Source: Agrococcus sp. KRD186
GTDB lineage: Bacteria > Actinomycetota > Actinomycetes > Actinomycetales > Microbacteriaceae
NCBI RefSeq assembly: GCF_017168255.1
Contig: NZ_JABFAP010000001.1
Span: forward strand, 128,881-192,880
Reading direction: 5' to 3'
Length of the DNA stretch: 64,000 nt
Shown here in pieces: positions 42,415-50,966 of this stretch; position 1 is the stretch's first letter, and each line of letters opens with the position of its first letter. The position numbers were made by a program, and so were the translations under genes. The notes under the pieces were generated by a model. That model saw only the letters and a list, made by a program, of their open reading frames with translations, had not been told where the DNA came from and searched no databases.

Positions 42415-43371
42415 ATGCGAGCGCACACTGCAGCCGAGTGGCCGATCGCGGCCTGCCTGCACGGCGTGCCGAGTGTGCTGCCCGACGGCACGGCATTGCA
42501 TGACGCCGGGCCTGCAGCCTGGAACGAGGCGCTGGCACGCGTCGCGTCGGTCGGGTTCTCGATGGCCGAGCTCGCCGACAGCCACATCCGCCCGGCTGAC
42601 CTCGACGCATCCGCCCGAGCAGAGCTCGTCTCGATCGCGGCCGGCCGCGGCGTCGCCCTGCCGTCGGTGCACGTGCAGCGGCAGAGCGTCATCGAACCCG
42701 GCAACTGGGAGCGGAACCTCGACTACGCGCACCGCACCATCGACGCCATCGCCGAGATGGGCATGAGCGTGTTCTCGACCGGTCTCCACCAGCCCTTCAC
42801 CGAAGCGCAGCGACGCGCACTCTGGTTCTGGACCGCGCAGGGCACGCAGGACCCGGATGACCGCGAGATCTGGAACGCGGCGGTGACGCGCTTGCGCGAG
42901 CTCGGCATGCACGCCCAGCAGGTCGGCCTCCGCATGTCGCTGGAGATGTATGAGGACACCTACCTCGGCACCGCCGACTCGGCGGTGCGACTGGTCGAGG
43001 AGATCGGCGTCGACGCTGTCGGCCTCAACCCCGACGTCGGCAACCTCATCCGCCTGCACCGCCCCATCGAGGACTGGCGGGAGGTGTATGCCAAGACGCT
43101 GCCGCACGCGAACTACTGGCACGTGAAGAACTACGCAAGGGACGAGGCCGGCGACGGCTCGTGGTTCTCGAGCACCCCGTCGACAATGGAGACGGGCCTG
43201 ATCAACTACCGCCAGGTGCTGCAGGATGCTGTCGGGCTCGGCTTCGACGGCATCATCCTCACCGAGCACTACGGCGGCGACAGCCTCGGCGTCTGCGCCA
43301 CCAACGAGCGCTACATCCGCGACGTGCTCGCCGCGGACGAGCGCGCCACCAGCCTTGCTCCCGCGCTCTGA
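42415..43371 (+). CDS. Xylose isomerase-like TIM barrel protein, possible 3-oxo-sugar-acid decarboxylase
   Basis: A 318-residue AP endonuclease 2/xylose isomerase-like TIM barrel. Candidate metal ligands sit on successive strands: MSLEMYEDTY (Glu), VGLNPDVGN (Asp), YWHVKNY (His) and ILTEHYGGD (Glu/His). This superfamily covers sugar isomerases, epimerases and also OiaC-type decarboxylases of the apionate pathway, which release erythrulose. In front of an erythrulose-type kinase set, a decarboxylase making a ketotetrose is plausible. It is the first gene of the second operon, behind the second GntR site. The exact reaction is unassigned. Confidence 0.75.
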   Translation: MRAHTAAEWPIAACLHGVPSVLPDGTALHDAGPAAWNEALARVASVGFSMAELADSHIRPADLDASARAELVSIAAGRGVALPSVHVQRQSVIEPGNWERNLDYAHRTIDAIAEMGMSVFSTGLHQPFTEAQRRALWFWTAQGTQDPDDREIWNAAVTRLRELGMHAQQVGLRMSLEMYEDTYLGTADSAVRLVEEIGVDAVGLNPDVGNLIRLHRPIEDWREVYAKTLPHANYWHVKNYARDEAGDGSWFSSTPSTMETGLINYRQVLQDAVGLGFDGIILTEHYGGDSLGVCATNERYIRDVLAADERATSLAPAL

Positions 43372-43390
43372 GTCGAAGGGAATCGACACC

Positions 43391-44401
43391 ATGACCACCA
43401 CCGCACTCCGCCCCCGCATCGCGCTCACGTTCGGCGATCCGGCCGGCGTGGGCCCCGAGCTCGTCGCGCGCCAGCTCGCCGCTGCCGCGACGACCGAGGC
43501 CGCCGAGATCCTGCTGATCGGCGACGAGCAGGAGCTCGTCGACGCGATGACGGATGCCGGCGTCGAGTTCGCCTGGACGCGCGAGGCGGGCACCGGGGTG
43601 CCGCAGCTGATCGACAACGGCGGCGAGCGCCCCGAGGGTGGCTTCGTGCGCCGGCAGGCGACCCGCGAGGGCGGCCTGTGGGCGATGGCGAGCCTGCGTC
43701 GCGCCCTCGAGCTGTCGAAGGCGGGCGAGGTCGACGCGATCGTCTTCGCCCCGCTCAACAAGTCGTCGCTGCACCTGGCCGGCATGACCGAGAACGACGA
43801 GATGGCCTGGTTCGAGACCGTGCTCGCCGACGGCACGAGCGCGACCGAGCTCAACATCCTGCCCGAGCTGGTCACCGGCCGCGTCACGAGCCACTGCTCG
43901 ATCGCCGAGGTCGCCGACCTCATCACCTTCGACCTGGTGGTCGAGCGGGGCGAGCTGCTCGAGGGCGTGCTCAAGGCACGCGGCATCGAGCAGCCCCGCA
44001 TCGGCGTCTGCGCCCTCAACCCGCACGCGGGGGAGTCGGGCAAGTTCGGCCGCCACGAGATCGACATCATCGCGCCCGCGATCGAGGAGCTGCGCGCTCG
44101 CGGCGTCGACGCATCCGGCCCGTTCCCGAGCGACACGATCTTCCTCAAGGCGCGCGACGGCGAGTTCGACGGCGTGCTCACGATGTACCACGACCAGGGC
44201 CAGATCGCGGTGAAGCTGCTCGGCTTCGACCGCGGCGTCACCATGGCCGGTGGCCTCAGCATCGGTGTCTGCACGCCCGCGCACGGCACCGCGTTCGACG
44301 TGGTTGGCAAGCGCGTCGCCTCCACCGGTGCCTACGAGCACGCCTTCTCGACCGCCGTCGGCGTCGGCACGCAGGCGCGCGCTGCGCGCGGCAGCAACTG
44401 A
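43391..44401 (+). CDS. pdxA2: PdxA family NAD-dependent dehydrogenase, probably catabolic
   Basis: A 336-residue PdxA-like enzyme. The three metal-binding histidines are present: His168 (VTSHCSIAEV), His212 (LNPHAGESGKFG) and His267 (MYHDQGQIAVKLLGF). PdxA proper oxidises 4-phosphohydroxy-L-threonine in vitamin B6 synthesis, but actinobacteria normally make B6 by PdxST, and PdxA2 paralogues oxidise and decarboxylate four-carbon sugar acid phosphates. No DUF1537 kinase, the usual PdxA2 partner, is nearby, so it may act on an unphosphorylated acid or the kinase is elsewhere. It lies between the TIM barrel gene and the transporter genes. Confidence 0.85.
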   Translation: MTTTALRPRIALTFGDPAGVGPELVARQLAAAATTEAAEILLIGDEQELVDAMTDAGVEFAWTREAGTGVPQLIDNGGERPEGGFVRRQATREGGLWAMASLRRALELSKAGEVDAIVFAPLNKSSLHLAGMTENDEMAWFETVLADGTSATELNILPELVTGRVTSHCSIAEVADLITFDLVVERGELLEGVLKARGIEQPRIGVCALNPHAGESGKFGRHEIDIIAPAIEELRARGVDASGPFPSDTIFLKARDGEFDGVLTMYHDQGQIAVKLLGFDRGVTMAGGLSIGVCTPAHGTAFDVVGKRVASTGAYEHAFSTAVGVGTQARAARGSN

Positions 44402-44444
44402 CCTTCTGACCCTTCACCACCCCAACACAGCAAGGAACAAGACA

Positions 44445-45425
44445 ATGAAGTCACGCATCACCACGGTCGCGATCAGCGCCGTCGCCATCGCAGCCCTCGC
44501 GGCCTGCTCCAGCACCGGCGCGACGCCGGCCGGCTCCGAAGGTGCCGAGGGCGCATTCGCGCCCACCGACGTGCGCATGATCGTGCCCTTCGCCGCCGGC
44601 GGCGGCTCCGACGTCTCGGGCCGCGCCATCGCGAGCGGACTCGAGGACGCCACGGGCGCGACCATCACGACCGAGAACCGCGAAGGCGGCTCGGGCGCTG
44701 TGGGCTACTCGCACTTCCTCGCGCAGGAGGGCAACGGCAACTACCTGCTCGCCGCCGAGACGGCGCTGCTCGCGCTGCCGCTCACGACGGACGTGGAGTT
44801 CAACTACGAGTCGTTCACGCCGATCATGAAGCTCGGCGACGACTACACGCTCGTCGTCGTGCCCGGCGACAGCGAGTTCCAGACCTGTACCGATGTGGTC
44901 GACGCCGCGCGCGGCGACGACGGCGTCGTGGTGGCGGTGTCGGGCGCGGTCAGCCTCGATGAGGTCGTCTTCACGCTGATCGAGCAGGACCAGGACATCG
45001 AGTTCGATCGCGTGCCCTTCGAGGGCGGCAGCGAGGTCATCGCGGGCCTGCTCGGCGGGACCGTCGAGGTCGGCTCGCTCAACCCGAGCGAGGTGCTCGG
45101 CCAGCTCGAGTCCGGTGACCTGCGCGCCGTCTGCGCGCTCTCGGCAGACCGCTACGAGTACGAAGAGCTCGCCGACGTGCCCACGGCCGTCGAGCAGGGC
45201 ATCGATGTGGCGTTCGCGCAGTGGCGCGGCTTCATCGCCCCGGGCGGCATCTCGGACGAGGCGCGGCAGTACTGGATCGACGCGGCCGAGGACTACGTGG
45301 CCTCGGAGGAGTACACCGCCTACATCGAGGACAACCTGATGCAGGCCAACGCGCTCTACGGCGACGAGTTCGTGGAGTACCTCGCGCAGAACTCGGCTGA
45401 CCTCGAAGCGGTCGTCTCGCAGTGA
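44445..45425 (+). CDS. tctC: Tripartite tricarboxylate transporter substrate-binding lipoprotein
   Basis: A 326-residue TctC-type binding protein. A lipoprotein signal ends LAAC with Cys21, then the family's VRMIVPFAAGGGSDVSGRAIA opening and a VPFEGGSEVIAGLLGG loop that binds the carboxylate. TTT systems take up citrate, tartrate, terephthalate and sugar acids. AAGGAA precedes the ATG at 44445. The stop overlaps the tctB GTG by 4 bp. Its ligand is probably the sugar acid used by the neighbouring enzymes; there is no sequence proof for a specific one. Confidence 0.9.
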   Translation: MKSRITTVAISAVAIAALAACSSTGATPAGSEGAEGAFAPTDVRMIVPFAAGGGSDVSGRAIASGLEDATGATITTENREGGSGAVGYSHFLAQEGNGNYLLAAETALLALPLTTDVEFNYESFTPIMKLGDDYTLVVVPGDSEFQTCTDVVDAARGDDGVVVAVSGAVSLDEVVFTLIEQDQDIEFDRVPFEGGSEVIAGLLGGTVEVGSLNPSEVLGQLESGDLRAVCALSADRYEYEELADVPTAVEQGIDVAFAQWRGFIAPGGISDEARQYWIDAAEDYVASEEYTAYIEDNLMQANALYGDEFVEYLAQNSADLEAVVSQ

Positions 45426-45973
45426 CCCTTTCGCCCCGGATTGCCAGGGCCGCGTTCAGCGCGGCCCTGGCCCTCCTGGGTGTCGCGGCTGCCATCGGTG
45501 GATGGGGCTACGGCGTCACCCAGGACAACGGTCAGGTCGGTGCAGGCTTCCTACCACTCGCCCTCGGCGTGCTCATGATCCTGCTCGCAGGCGCTGACGT
45601 CGTGATGACGCTGATGCGCCGAGAGCCGAGCAGCTCCCTCGACGAGCTCGGCACGCTGGCAGAGGAGGTGGAGGCGGTCATCGACACCGTCGAGGAGTCG
45701 CCCGACATCGACGCGCTCGGCCGCACGCAGCGCCAGCGCAACCGGATGCTCGTGGCCGTGGTCGCCCTGCTGCTGGTGGCGCTGCTGCTCATCCCCGTGC
45801 TGGGGCTCCTCATCTCCCTCGGCCTGCTGATGGTGGTCATCGCGACGGTCGTCGAGCGCCGCAACCTCATCCCCTCGATCATCGTCAGCGCAGTCACCAT
45901 CGGGGTCTTCCATCTCGTCTTCGCCGTGCTGCTGCGGCTGCCGATGCCGACCGGCATGATCGGACTCATCTGA
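45422..45973 (+). CDS. tctB: Tripartite tricarboxylate transporter small membrane subunit
   Basis: A 183-residue protein with four predicted transmembrane helices (about 8-30, 40-60, 107-130, 135-175) and a hydrophilic acidic loop between helices 2 and 3, as in TctB. It starts with GTG in the tctC stop and its TGA overlaps the tctA ATG by 1 bp. TctB proteins are poorly conserved, so the call leans on topology and its place between tctC and tctA. Confidence 0.85.
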   Translation: MTLSPRIARAAFSAALALLGVAAAIGGWGYGVTQDNGQVGAGFLPLALGVLMILLAGADVVMTLMRREPSSSLDELGTLAEEVEAVIDTVEESPDIDALGRTQRQRNRMLVAVVALLLVALLLIPVLGLLISLGLLMVVIATVVERRNLIPSIIVSAVTIGVFHLVFAVLLRLPMPTGMIGLI

Positions 45974-47487
45974 TGCTCGAGAACCTCCTGCTCGGCTTCC
46001 AGACCGCGCTCACCGTCGAGAATGTGATCTGGTGCTTCATCGGCGTCTTCCTGGGCACGGTCATCGGCCTGCTGCCCGGTCTCGGCTCCACCACCGGTGT
46101 CGCGGTGCTGCTGCCGCTGACCTTCGCGCTCGAGCCCGTCACGGCGCTCATCATGCTCGCCGGCATCTACTACGGCGCGCAGTACGGCGGCACCATCACG
46201 TCCGTGCTGATCTCCACCCCCGGTGAGGCGGCGAGCGTCGTCACCACGATCGACGGCTACCAGATGGCCAAACGGGGCAGAGCTGGCGCGGCACTGGCCA
46301 TCAGCGCGATCGGCTCGTTCATCGCCGCGATCATCTCGCTCGCGCTGCTGATCGCCGTCGCTCCGCCGCTGGCCGATGTGGCGCTGAAGTTCACGCCGGT
46401 CGAGATGTTCGCCGTCATGATCTTCGGCCTCGTGATCGTCGTCACCTTCCAGGGCGGCGCGCTCATCCGGGGTGCGCTCATGGCCGTCGCCGGCCTGCTG
46501 GTCGCCACCGTCGGCATCTCGCCGGGCACCAGCACCGAGCGGTTCACCTTCGGCAACGTCAACCTGCTCTCCGGCATCCCCTTCGTGGAGGTGATGATCG
46601 GCATCTTCGCGCTCGGCGAGGTGTTCTACCAGATCCGCATGGGGGCAGCCGAGCCGATCAAGGCGCGCTTCAAGGACATGGTCATCAAGCGCAAGGACAT
46701 CACCGACTCCATGCCGGCGATCCTGCGTGGCTCGGGTGTCGGCTTCGCCTTCGGCATCCTGCCGGGTGCCGGCTCGACCCTCGCATCGTTCATGTCCTAC
46801 GGCATCGAACGCCGCGTGAGCAAGAACAAGGCCAACTTCGGCAAGGGCGCCATCGAGGGCGTCGCAGCCCCGGAGAGCGCGAACAACGCGGCCGCGAACG
46901 CGAACTTCGTGCCGACCCTCGCGCTGGGGATCCCGGGCGGCGCCACCACTGCGGTGCTGCTGGGAGCGTTCACGATCTTCGGCCTGCAGCCAGGACCCCT
47001 GCTGTTCGAGACGCAGCCGGCGCTCGTGTGGGGCCTGCTGGTGTCGTTCTTCATCGGCAACGTGCTGCTCCTGATCCTGAACCTGCCGCTCGCACCGGTG
47101 TTCGCGCAGATGCTCCGCATCCCGTACGGCTACCTGTACCCGATCATCCTGCTGACGTCGCTCATCGGCGCCTACTCGGTGAGCAACAACATGTTCAGCG
47201 TCTGGCTGGTGCTGATCTTCGGCATCCTCGGCTACCTGATGAAGGAGCTCGACCTGCCGATGGCACCGTTCGTGCTGGGCCTCGTGCTCGGCCCGCTGTT
47301 CGAGAAGGCGCTCGTGCAGACGAGCGCCATCGGCCGGGGAGACCTGGGCGTGGTGCTGCAGAGCCCGATCGCCGTCGGCGTGCTGCTCGCCGCCGTCGCG
47401 ATGATCGTGCTGCCGAAGCTCATCAAGCCTGGCCGTGCACTGCTGGGACGGATGCGCGATCGGTCGGAGGAGACCACCGGCGTCTGA
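45973..47487 (+). CDS. tctA: Tripartite tricarboxylate transporter large permease
   Basis: A 504-residue, about 12-helix permease. The TctA motifs GLLPGLGSTTGVAVLLPLTF near residue 33 and GILPGAGSTLASFMSYGIE near 262 are the two inverted-repeat signature loops; GVAAPESANNAAANANFVPTLALGIPGG (two pieces) follows. It carries the substrate over the membrane driven by an ion gradient. It closes the tctCBA cluster and is followed by a 14-bp terminator hairpin. Confidence 0.94.
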   Translation: MLENLLLGFQTALTVENVIWCFIGVFLGTVIGLLPGLGSTTGVAVLLPLTFALEPVTALIMLAGIYYGAQYGGTITSVLISTPGEAASVVTTIDGYQMAKRGRAGAALAISAIGSFIAAIISLALLIAVAPPLADVALKFTPVEMFAVMIFGLVIVVTFQGGALIRGALMAVAGLLVATVGISPGTSTERFTFGNVNLLSGIPFVEVMIGIFALGEVFYQIRMGAAEPIKARFKDMVIKRKDITDSMPAILRGSGVGFAFGILPGAGSTLASFMSYGIERRVSKNKANFGKGAIEGVAAPESANNAAANANFVPTLALGIPGGATTAVLLGAFTIFGLQPGPLLFETQPALVWGLLVSFFIGNVLLLILNLPLAPVFAQMLRIPYGYLYPIILLTSLIGAYSVSNNMFSVWLVLIFGILGYLMKELDLPMAPFVLGLVLGPLFEKALVQTSAIGRGDLGVVLQSPIAVGVLLAAVAMIVLPKLIKPGRALLGRMRDRSEETTGV

Positions 47488-47523
47488 CGTCGTCACCAGA
47501 CGTGCGTCCACGAGGGTGCACCC

Positions 47524-47561
47524 CAGGCCGGATCGGGAACCGCGACACCCGATCCGGCCTG
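47524..47561 (+). terminator. Terminator hairpin after tctA
   Basis: CAGGCCGGATCGGG (47524-47537) and CCCGATCCGGCCTG (47548-47561) form a perfect 14-bp stem with a 10-base loop, 36 bp after the tctA stop. Confidence 0.8.
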
Positions 47562-47658
47562 CTCCTTGCCCAGCCAGGCGTGCACCCGCCGTTCGGGTGG
47601 ACGGTCTACGCTTCTGGCACGCGCCCCGCCGACGCCGGGTGCGCCCAGGAGGCACGAC

Positions 47659-48267
47659 ATGCACACGACCGATGGGCAGCTGCGCGACGCCATCGTCCGC
47701 ACGGCACTCGAGCGGATCGTGGCCGCACTCGATGAGGCTCGCGAGGAGCTGGACGAGCTCGACGCCGTCGGCGACGACGGCAACCACGGCACGCACATGC
47801 TGGCCGGGGCCACGGCGGCGCGCGCGGCAGCCGCCACGGCACCCGAGGGCACAGCGCTCCTCGCCGCCAGCGATGCCTGGGCGGGCGAGGTCGGCAACGC
47901 CAACTCCCTCTGGGGCGCGATGGGCCGCGCGGCGGCCGGGGCGATCGCCGACGGGCCGACGGCCATGGTCGACGCCGCCCTCCGAGCGCTCGAAGCCGCC
48001 ACCGACGCCCACCTGGGCCAGAAGTCGCTCGTCGACACCATGCTGCCGGCGCTCGGCGACGCCCACGTGCACCTGCAGCGGGGCGAGACCGGCGCCGACG
48101 CCGCCGCCCACGCGGCCGGCGTCGCCGAGGAGGCCGCCATGCAGACCGCCGCGATCGAGGATCGCTTCGACGCCTCCAGCCCCGACCTGGGCTACCCCGA
48201 CCCCGGGGCCGCCTCGTCGGCGGTCATCCTGGCCGCCGTCGCGGACGTCATCGCCGAGCAGGAGTGA
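47659..48267 (+). CDS. Stand-alone DhaL-domain protein with altered ATP-Mg motif
   Basis: A 202-residue all-helical DhaL-like protein. The canonical GDGDHG motif, present in the fused kinase at 38.6 kb, is DDGNHGTHM here, so one Mg-binding Asp is Asn42; GGTSGxLWG is replaced by GNANSLWGAM. The rest of the fold is retained (GQKSLVDTML, ADAAAHAAGVAEEAA, DPGAASSAVILAAVADVI). It may be a weak or inactive kinase domain, a nucleotide sensor, or act on another substrate. An AGGAGG site precedes the ATG. It lies behind the tct terminator and may have its own promoter. Confidence 0.8.
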   Translation: MHTTDGQLRDAIVRTALERIVAALDEAREELDELDAVGDDGNHGTHMLAGATAARAAAATAPEGTALLAASDAWAGEVGNANSLWGAMGRAAAGAIADGPTAMVDAALRALEAATDAHLGQKSLVDTMLPALGDAHVHLQRGETGADAAAHAAGVAEEAAMQTAAIEDRFDASSPDLGYPDPGAASSAVILAAVADVIAEQE

Positions 48268-48377
48268 GACCCTCGCTCCCGCGAAGGAACCGCGGGACTT
48301 TCGCCGCACCGCATGGCGGCCACGACGCATCCGCTCACTAGGCTCGGAACAAGCCCTGATCCGTTGGAGGACACCCC

Positions 48378-49391
48378 GTGCCGCAGAGCGACTCGCAGAA
48401 GGCCCCCGTCTTCGACAACCCCGACCGCAACCTCGCGATGGAGCTCGTGCGAGCCACCGAGGCCGCCGCCATCCGCGCCGTGCCGTACATCGGCCGCGGC
48501 GACAAGAACGCCGCCGACGGCGCCGCGGTCGACGCCATGCGCACCTTCCTCGCCACCGTCGCCTTCGACGGCGTGATCGTCATCGGCGAGGGCGAGAAGG
48601 ACGAGGCGCCGATGCTCTTCAACGGCGAGCACGTCGGCAACGGCCGCGGCCCCAGCGCCGACATCGCGGTCGACCCGATCGACGGCACCTCGCTCACCGC
48701 CGCCGGCCGCCAGAACGCGCTCAGCGTCATCGCGGTCGCCGACCGCGGCACCATGTACGACCCGGTCGACGCCTTCTACATGGACAAGCTGGTCGCCGGC
48801 CCCGAGGCGATCGGCATCATCTCGCTCGAGCAGTCGATGACCGACAACATCCGCGAGTACGCGAAGGCGACCGGCAAGGACGTCGAGGAGATCGTGGTCG
48901 CCGTGCTCGACCGCCCGCGCCACGCGGAGCTGATCGAGGAGATCCGCGCGGCCGGCGCCGGCACGCGCCTGATGCGCGACGGCGACGTCGCCGGCGGCAT
49001 CAACGCCTCGCGCTGGGAGAGCCGCATCGACATGTGCGCCGGCGCCGGCGGCACCCCCGAGGGCGTCATCACCGCATGCGCGATCAAGGCGCTCGGCGGC
49101 TTCATGGAGGGCCGCCTCTCGCCGCAGAGCGACGAGGAGCACCGCAAGGTGATCGCCGCCGGCCACGACCTCGACCGCGTGCTGGGGCTCAACGACCTGG
49201 TCGCGAGCGACAACACCTACTTCGTCGCCACCGGCGTCACCGACGGGCAGCTGCTCGACGGCGTGCGCCGCAAGGGGCCGCTCATTCGCACCGAGTCGCT
49301 CGTGCTGCGCTCGAAGACCGGCACGGCGCGCCGCGTGATCGCCGAGCACCGCGCCGAGAAGTGGCTCGAGAAGGAGTGGGCGCGCAGCTGA
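48378..49391 (+). CDS. glpX: Class II fructose-1,6-bisphosphatase
   Basis: A 337-residue GlpX phosphatase for gluconeogenesis. The metal and phosphate motifs are visible: GEGEKDEAPML, VDPIDGTSLTA, GTRLMRDGDVAGGI and GGTPEGVITACAI. GTG 48378 is preceded by GGAGG. In many actinobacteria glpX lies directly beside fumC and DUF4245; here it is about 18 kb away from them. It seems monocistronic, with a -10-like TAGGCT about 35 bp upstream. Confidence 0.95.
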   Translation: MPQSDSQKAPVFDNPDRNLAMELVRATEAAAIRAVPYIGRGDKNAADGAAVDAMRTFLATVAFDGVIVIGEGEKDEAPMLFNGEHVGNGRGPSADIAVDPIDGTSLTAAGRQNALSVIAVADRGTMYDPVDAFYMDKLVAGPEAIGIISLEQSMTDNIREYAKATGKDVEEIVVAVLDRPRHAELIEEIRAAGAGTRLMRDGDVAGGINASRWESRIDMCAGAGGTPEGVITACAIKALGGFMEGRLSPQSDEEHRKVIAAGHDLDRVLGLNDLVASDNTYFVATGVTDGQLLDGVRRKGPLIRTESLVLRSKTGTARRVIAEHRAEKWLEKEWARS

Positions 49392-49429
49392 CGCGCCTCT
49401 TCGCGACCCCGTGGCCTCAGGGCTGCGGG

Positions 49430-49482
49430 ATCGTGCCGTGTCGGGCGGATGCGCGGGCTCGCTCGGGCGCGTACGGCACGAT
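49430..49482. promoter_or_regulatory. Long-spaced inverted repeat between glpX and the membrane protein gene
   Basis: ATCGTGCCGT (49430-49439) and ACGGCACGAT (49473-49482) are perfect inverted 10-mers 33 bp apart, ending 6 bp before the GTG at 49489. It could be a terminator for glpX or a looped regulator site; position alone cannot decide. Confidence 0.4.
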
Positions 49483-49488
49483 GGTTCC

Positions 49489-50697
49489 GTGAGCAGCACC
49501 CGGCGACCGGACGGCGCCCGATTCGTCGGCATCGATCTCGCGCGGCTGCTCGCGGTCGTCGGCATGATGGCCGCGCACACGCTCGGCGGGGGCGAGGGCC
49601 CGCCGGCGGCAGTCGTCGCGCTCATCGACGGCCCGCCGTCGACGCTGTTCGCCGTGCTCGGCGGGGTGAGCGTCGTGCTCGCCGCGCGCGCTCGGCTCGC
49701 CGCAGGCGACCGCGGCGGCGCCATGCGCTCGATCCTCGTGCGCGGCCTCGTGGTCGCCGTGCTTGGGTTCCTCGTGATCCCGTTCGCGGCGGCCGTGTAC
49801 ATCGTGCTCGTGCCCTTCGGCGTCGCGATCATGGCCGCGTCGGTGCTCGTGCTGCTGCCGAGCTGGCTGCTCGCGGTGCTCGCGGCGGCGCTCGCCGCGG
49901 CGGGCGGCTCGCTCGTGGTGGCCGCGCACGAGCGGCTGCCGCTGCTCGATGGCACGCACACGCTCGGCACGCTCTGGAGCGACCCGCTCGCGACCGTTGC
50001 CGATGTGGCGCTGACCGGCGTGTATCCGGCGCTCATCTGGATCGCGTACCTGCTCATCGGCATGCTCCTCGCGCGCGGCATCCTCGCGGCGCGGGCTGCA
50101 GGCCGCGAGCGCGCAGCATTCGGTGGCATCGGCGGCATCGGCGCGGTGCTGACCGCGGCCGCGCTCGTCGTGAGCGACATCGGGCTGCGGCGCGTCGCCG
50201 CCGCGGAGTTCGGCGGATCGCTCGAGACGGCTCGCGATGTCGCGCTCGCGAGCGGCTACGGCGTGGCGCAGGGCAGCGGGCTCGCATGGCAACTGCTCGC
50301 GGCGCCGCACACGGGCACGCCTGCAGACATCGCCCGCACCGTCGGCATCGCGCTCATGGTGATCGCCGGGCTGAGCCTCGTCGCCTCGTTCCTGCCGACG
50401 CGGGTGCTGCAGATCATCGAGCCGCTGCGCGCCGCAGGCGCCGCCCCGCTGACGATCTACATCGTGCACACCATCCTCGTCACGCTCCTGGGCGCGCTGC
50501 TGTTCGAGGATGCGCCTGGGCTCGCGCGCGGATGGGGCGGCTGGGCCGTGCAGGTGGCGATCGGCGTCGGCATCGGTGCCCTGCTCGCGTCGAGCGGCAG
50601 CCGCGGCCCCTTCGAGCGACTGGTCGGGTGGTTCGCCGCGCGGGCCGCGGGACCGGTGCCCGCGCGGCCGGCCGACGGCACGCCCGCACGTCCTTGA
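49489..50697 (+). CDS. Polytopic membrane protein, heparan-alpha-glucosaminide acetyltransferase/DUF418-like
   Basis: A 402-residue membrane protein with about ten helices. The N-terminal RFVGIDLARLLAVVGMMAAH and GPPSTLFAVLGGVSVVLAAR are typical of the acyltransferase-like DUF1624/DUF418 superfamily in which a His (here MMAAH) can take part in acyl transfer. A late PLTIYIVHTILVTLLG is also characteristic. GTG 49489 is the chosen start. The tail is Ala/Pro-rich. Substrate and role are unknown; cell-surface glycan or lipid modification is possible. Confidence 0.75.
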   Translation: MSSTRRPDGARFVGIDLARLLAVVGMMAAHTLGGGEGPPAAVVALIDGPPSTLFAVLGGVSVVLAARARLAAGDRGGAMRSILVRGLVVAVLGFLVIPFAAAVYIVLVPFGVAIMAASVLVLLPSWLLAVLAAALAAAGGSLVVAAHERLPLLDGTHTLGTLWSDPLATVADVALTGVYPALIWIAYLLIGMLLARGILAARAAGRERAAFGGIGGIGAVLTAAALVVSDIGLRRVAAAEFGGSLETARDVALASGYGVAQGSGLAWQLLAAPHTGTPADIARTVGIALMVIAGLSLVASFLPTRVLQIIEPLRAAGAAPLTIYIVHTILVTLLGALLFEDAPGLARGWGGWAVQVAIGVGIGALLASSGSRGPFERLVGWFAARAAGPVPARPADGTPARP

Positions 50698-50744
50698 GCC
50701 TGGTCTGGCCAGCCTGGTCTGGTTGCCGCTAGCATGACGTCATG
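50697..50744 (+). promoter_or_regulatory. Direct repeats and palindrome at the Phd/VapC promoter
   Basis: AGCCTGGTCTGG occurs at 50697-50708 and 50711-50722. A -10-like TAGCAT (50730-50735) follows, and the perfect palindrome CATGACGTCATG (50733-50744) overlaps the antitoxin start at 50742, implying a leaderless, autoregulated transcript. Confidence 0.45.
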
Positions 50745-50966
50745 ATGCAGGTCAACGTGCAGGACGCGAAGGCGCAGCTCTCGAAGCTGCTCGCTTCGGT
50801 CGAGCGCGGCGAAGAGGTGGTGATCGCCCGCAACGGTCGCCCGATCGCGCGTCTCGAGCCCATAGCGCCGCCTGCCCCGCGCGAGCTCGGCATCCTGTCG
50901 ATGTCGATCCCCGACTCGTTCTTCGACGAGCTTCCCGAGGATGAGCTCGCGGTCTGGGAGCGTTGA
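50742..50966 (+). CDS. Phd/YefM-type antitoxin
   Basis: A 74-residue Phd/YefM antitoxin: MQVNVQDAKAQLSKLLASVE and GEEVVIARNGRPIARLEPI form the dimeric DNA-binding fold and the acidic C-terminal (FFDELPEDELAVWER) is the toxin-binding helix. It abuts the PIN toxin gene with no gap (TGA 50964-50966, GTG 50967). Antitoxins of this class commonly repress their own promoter, and repeats upstream fit that. Confidence 0.9.
   Translation: MMQVNVQDAKAQLSKLLASVERGEEVVIARNGRPIARLEPIAPPAPRELGILSMSIPDSFFDELPEDELAVWER

Noticed and set aside
43391-44401. Vitamin B6 biosynthesis gene (pdxA proper)
   Set aside because: Context is a sugar-acid uptake and ketose kinase cluster, and actinobacteria normally use PdxST. 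A catabolic PdxA2 role fits better.
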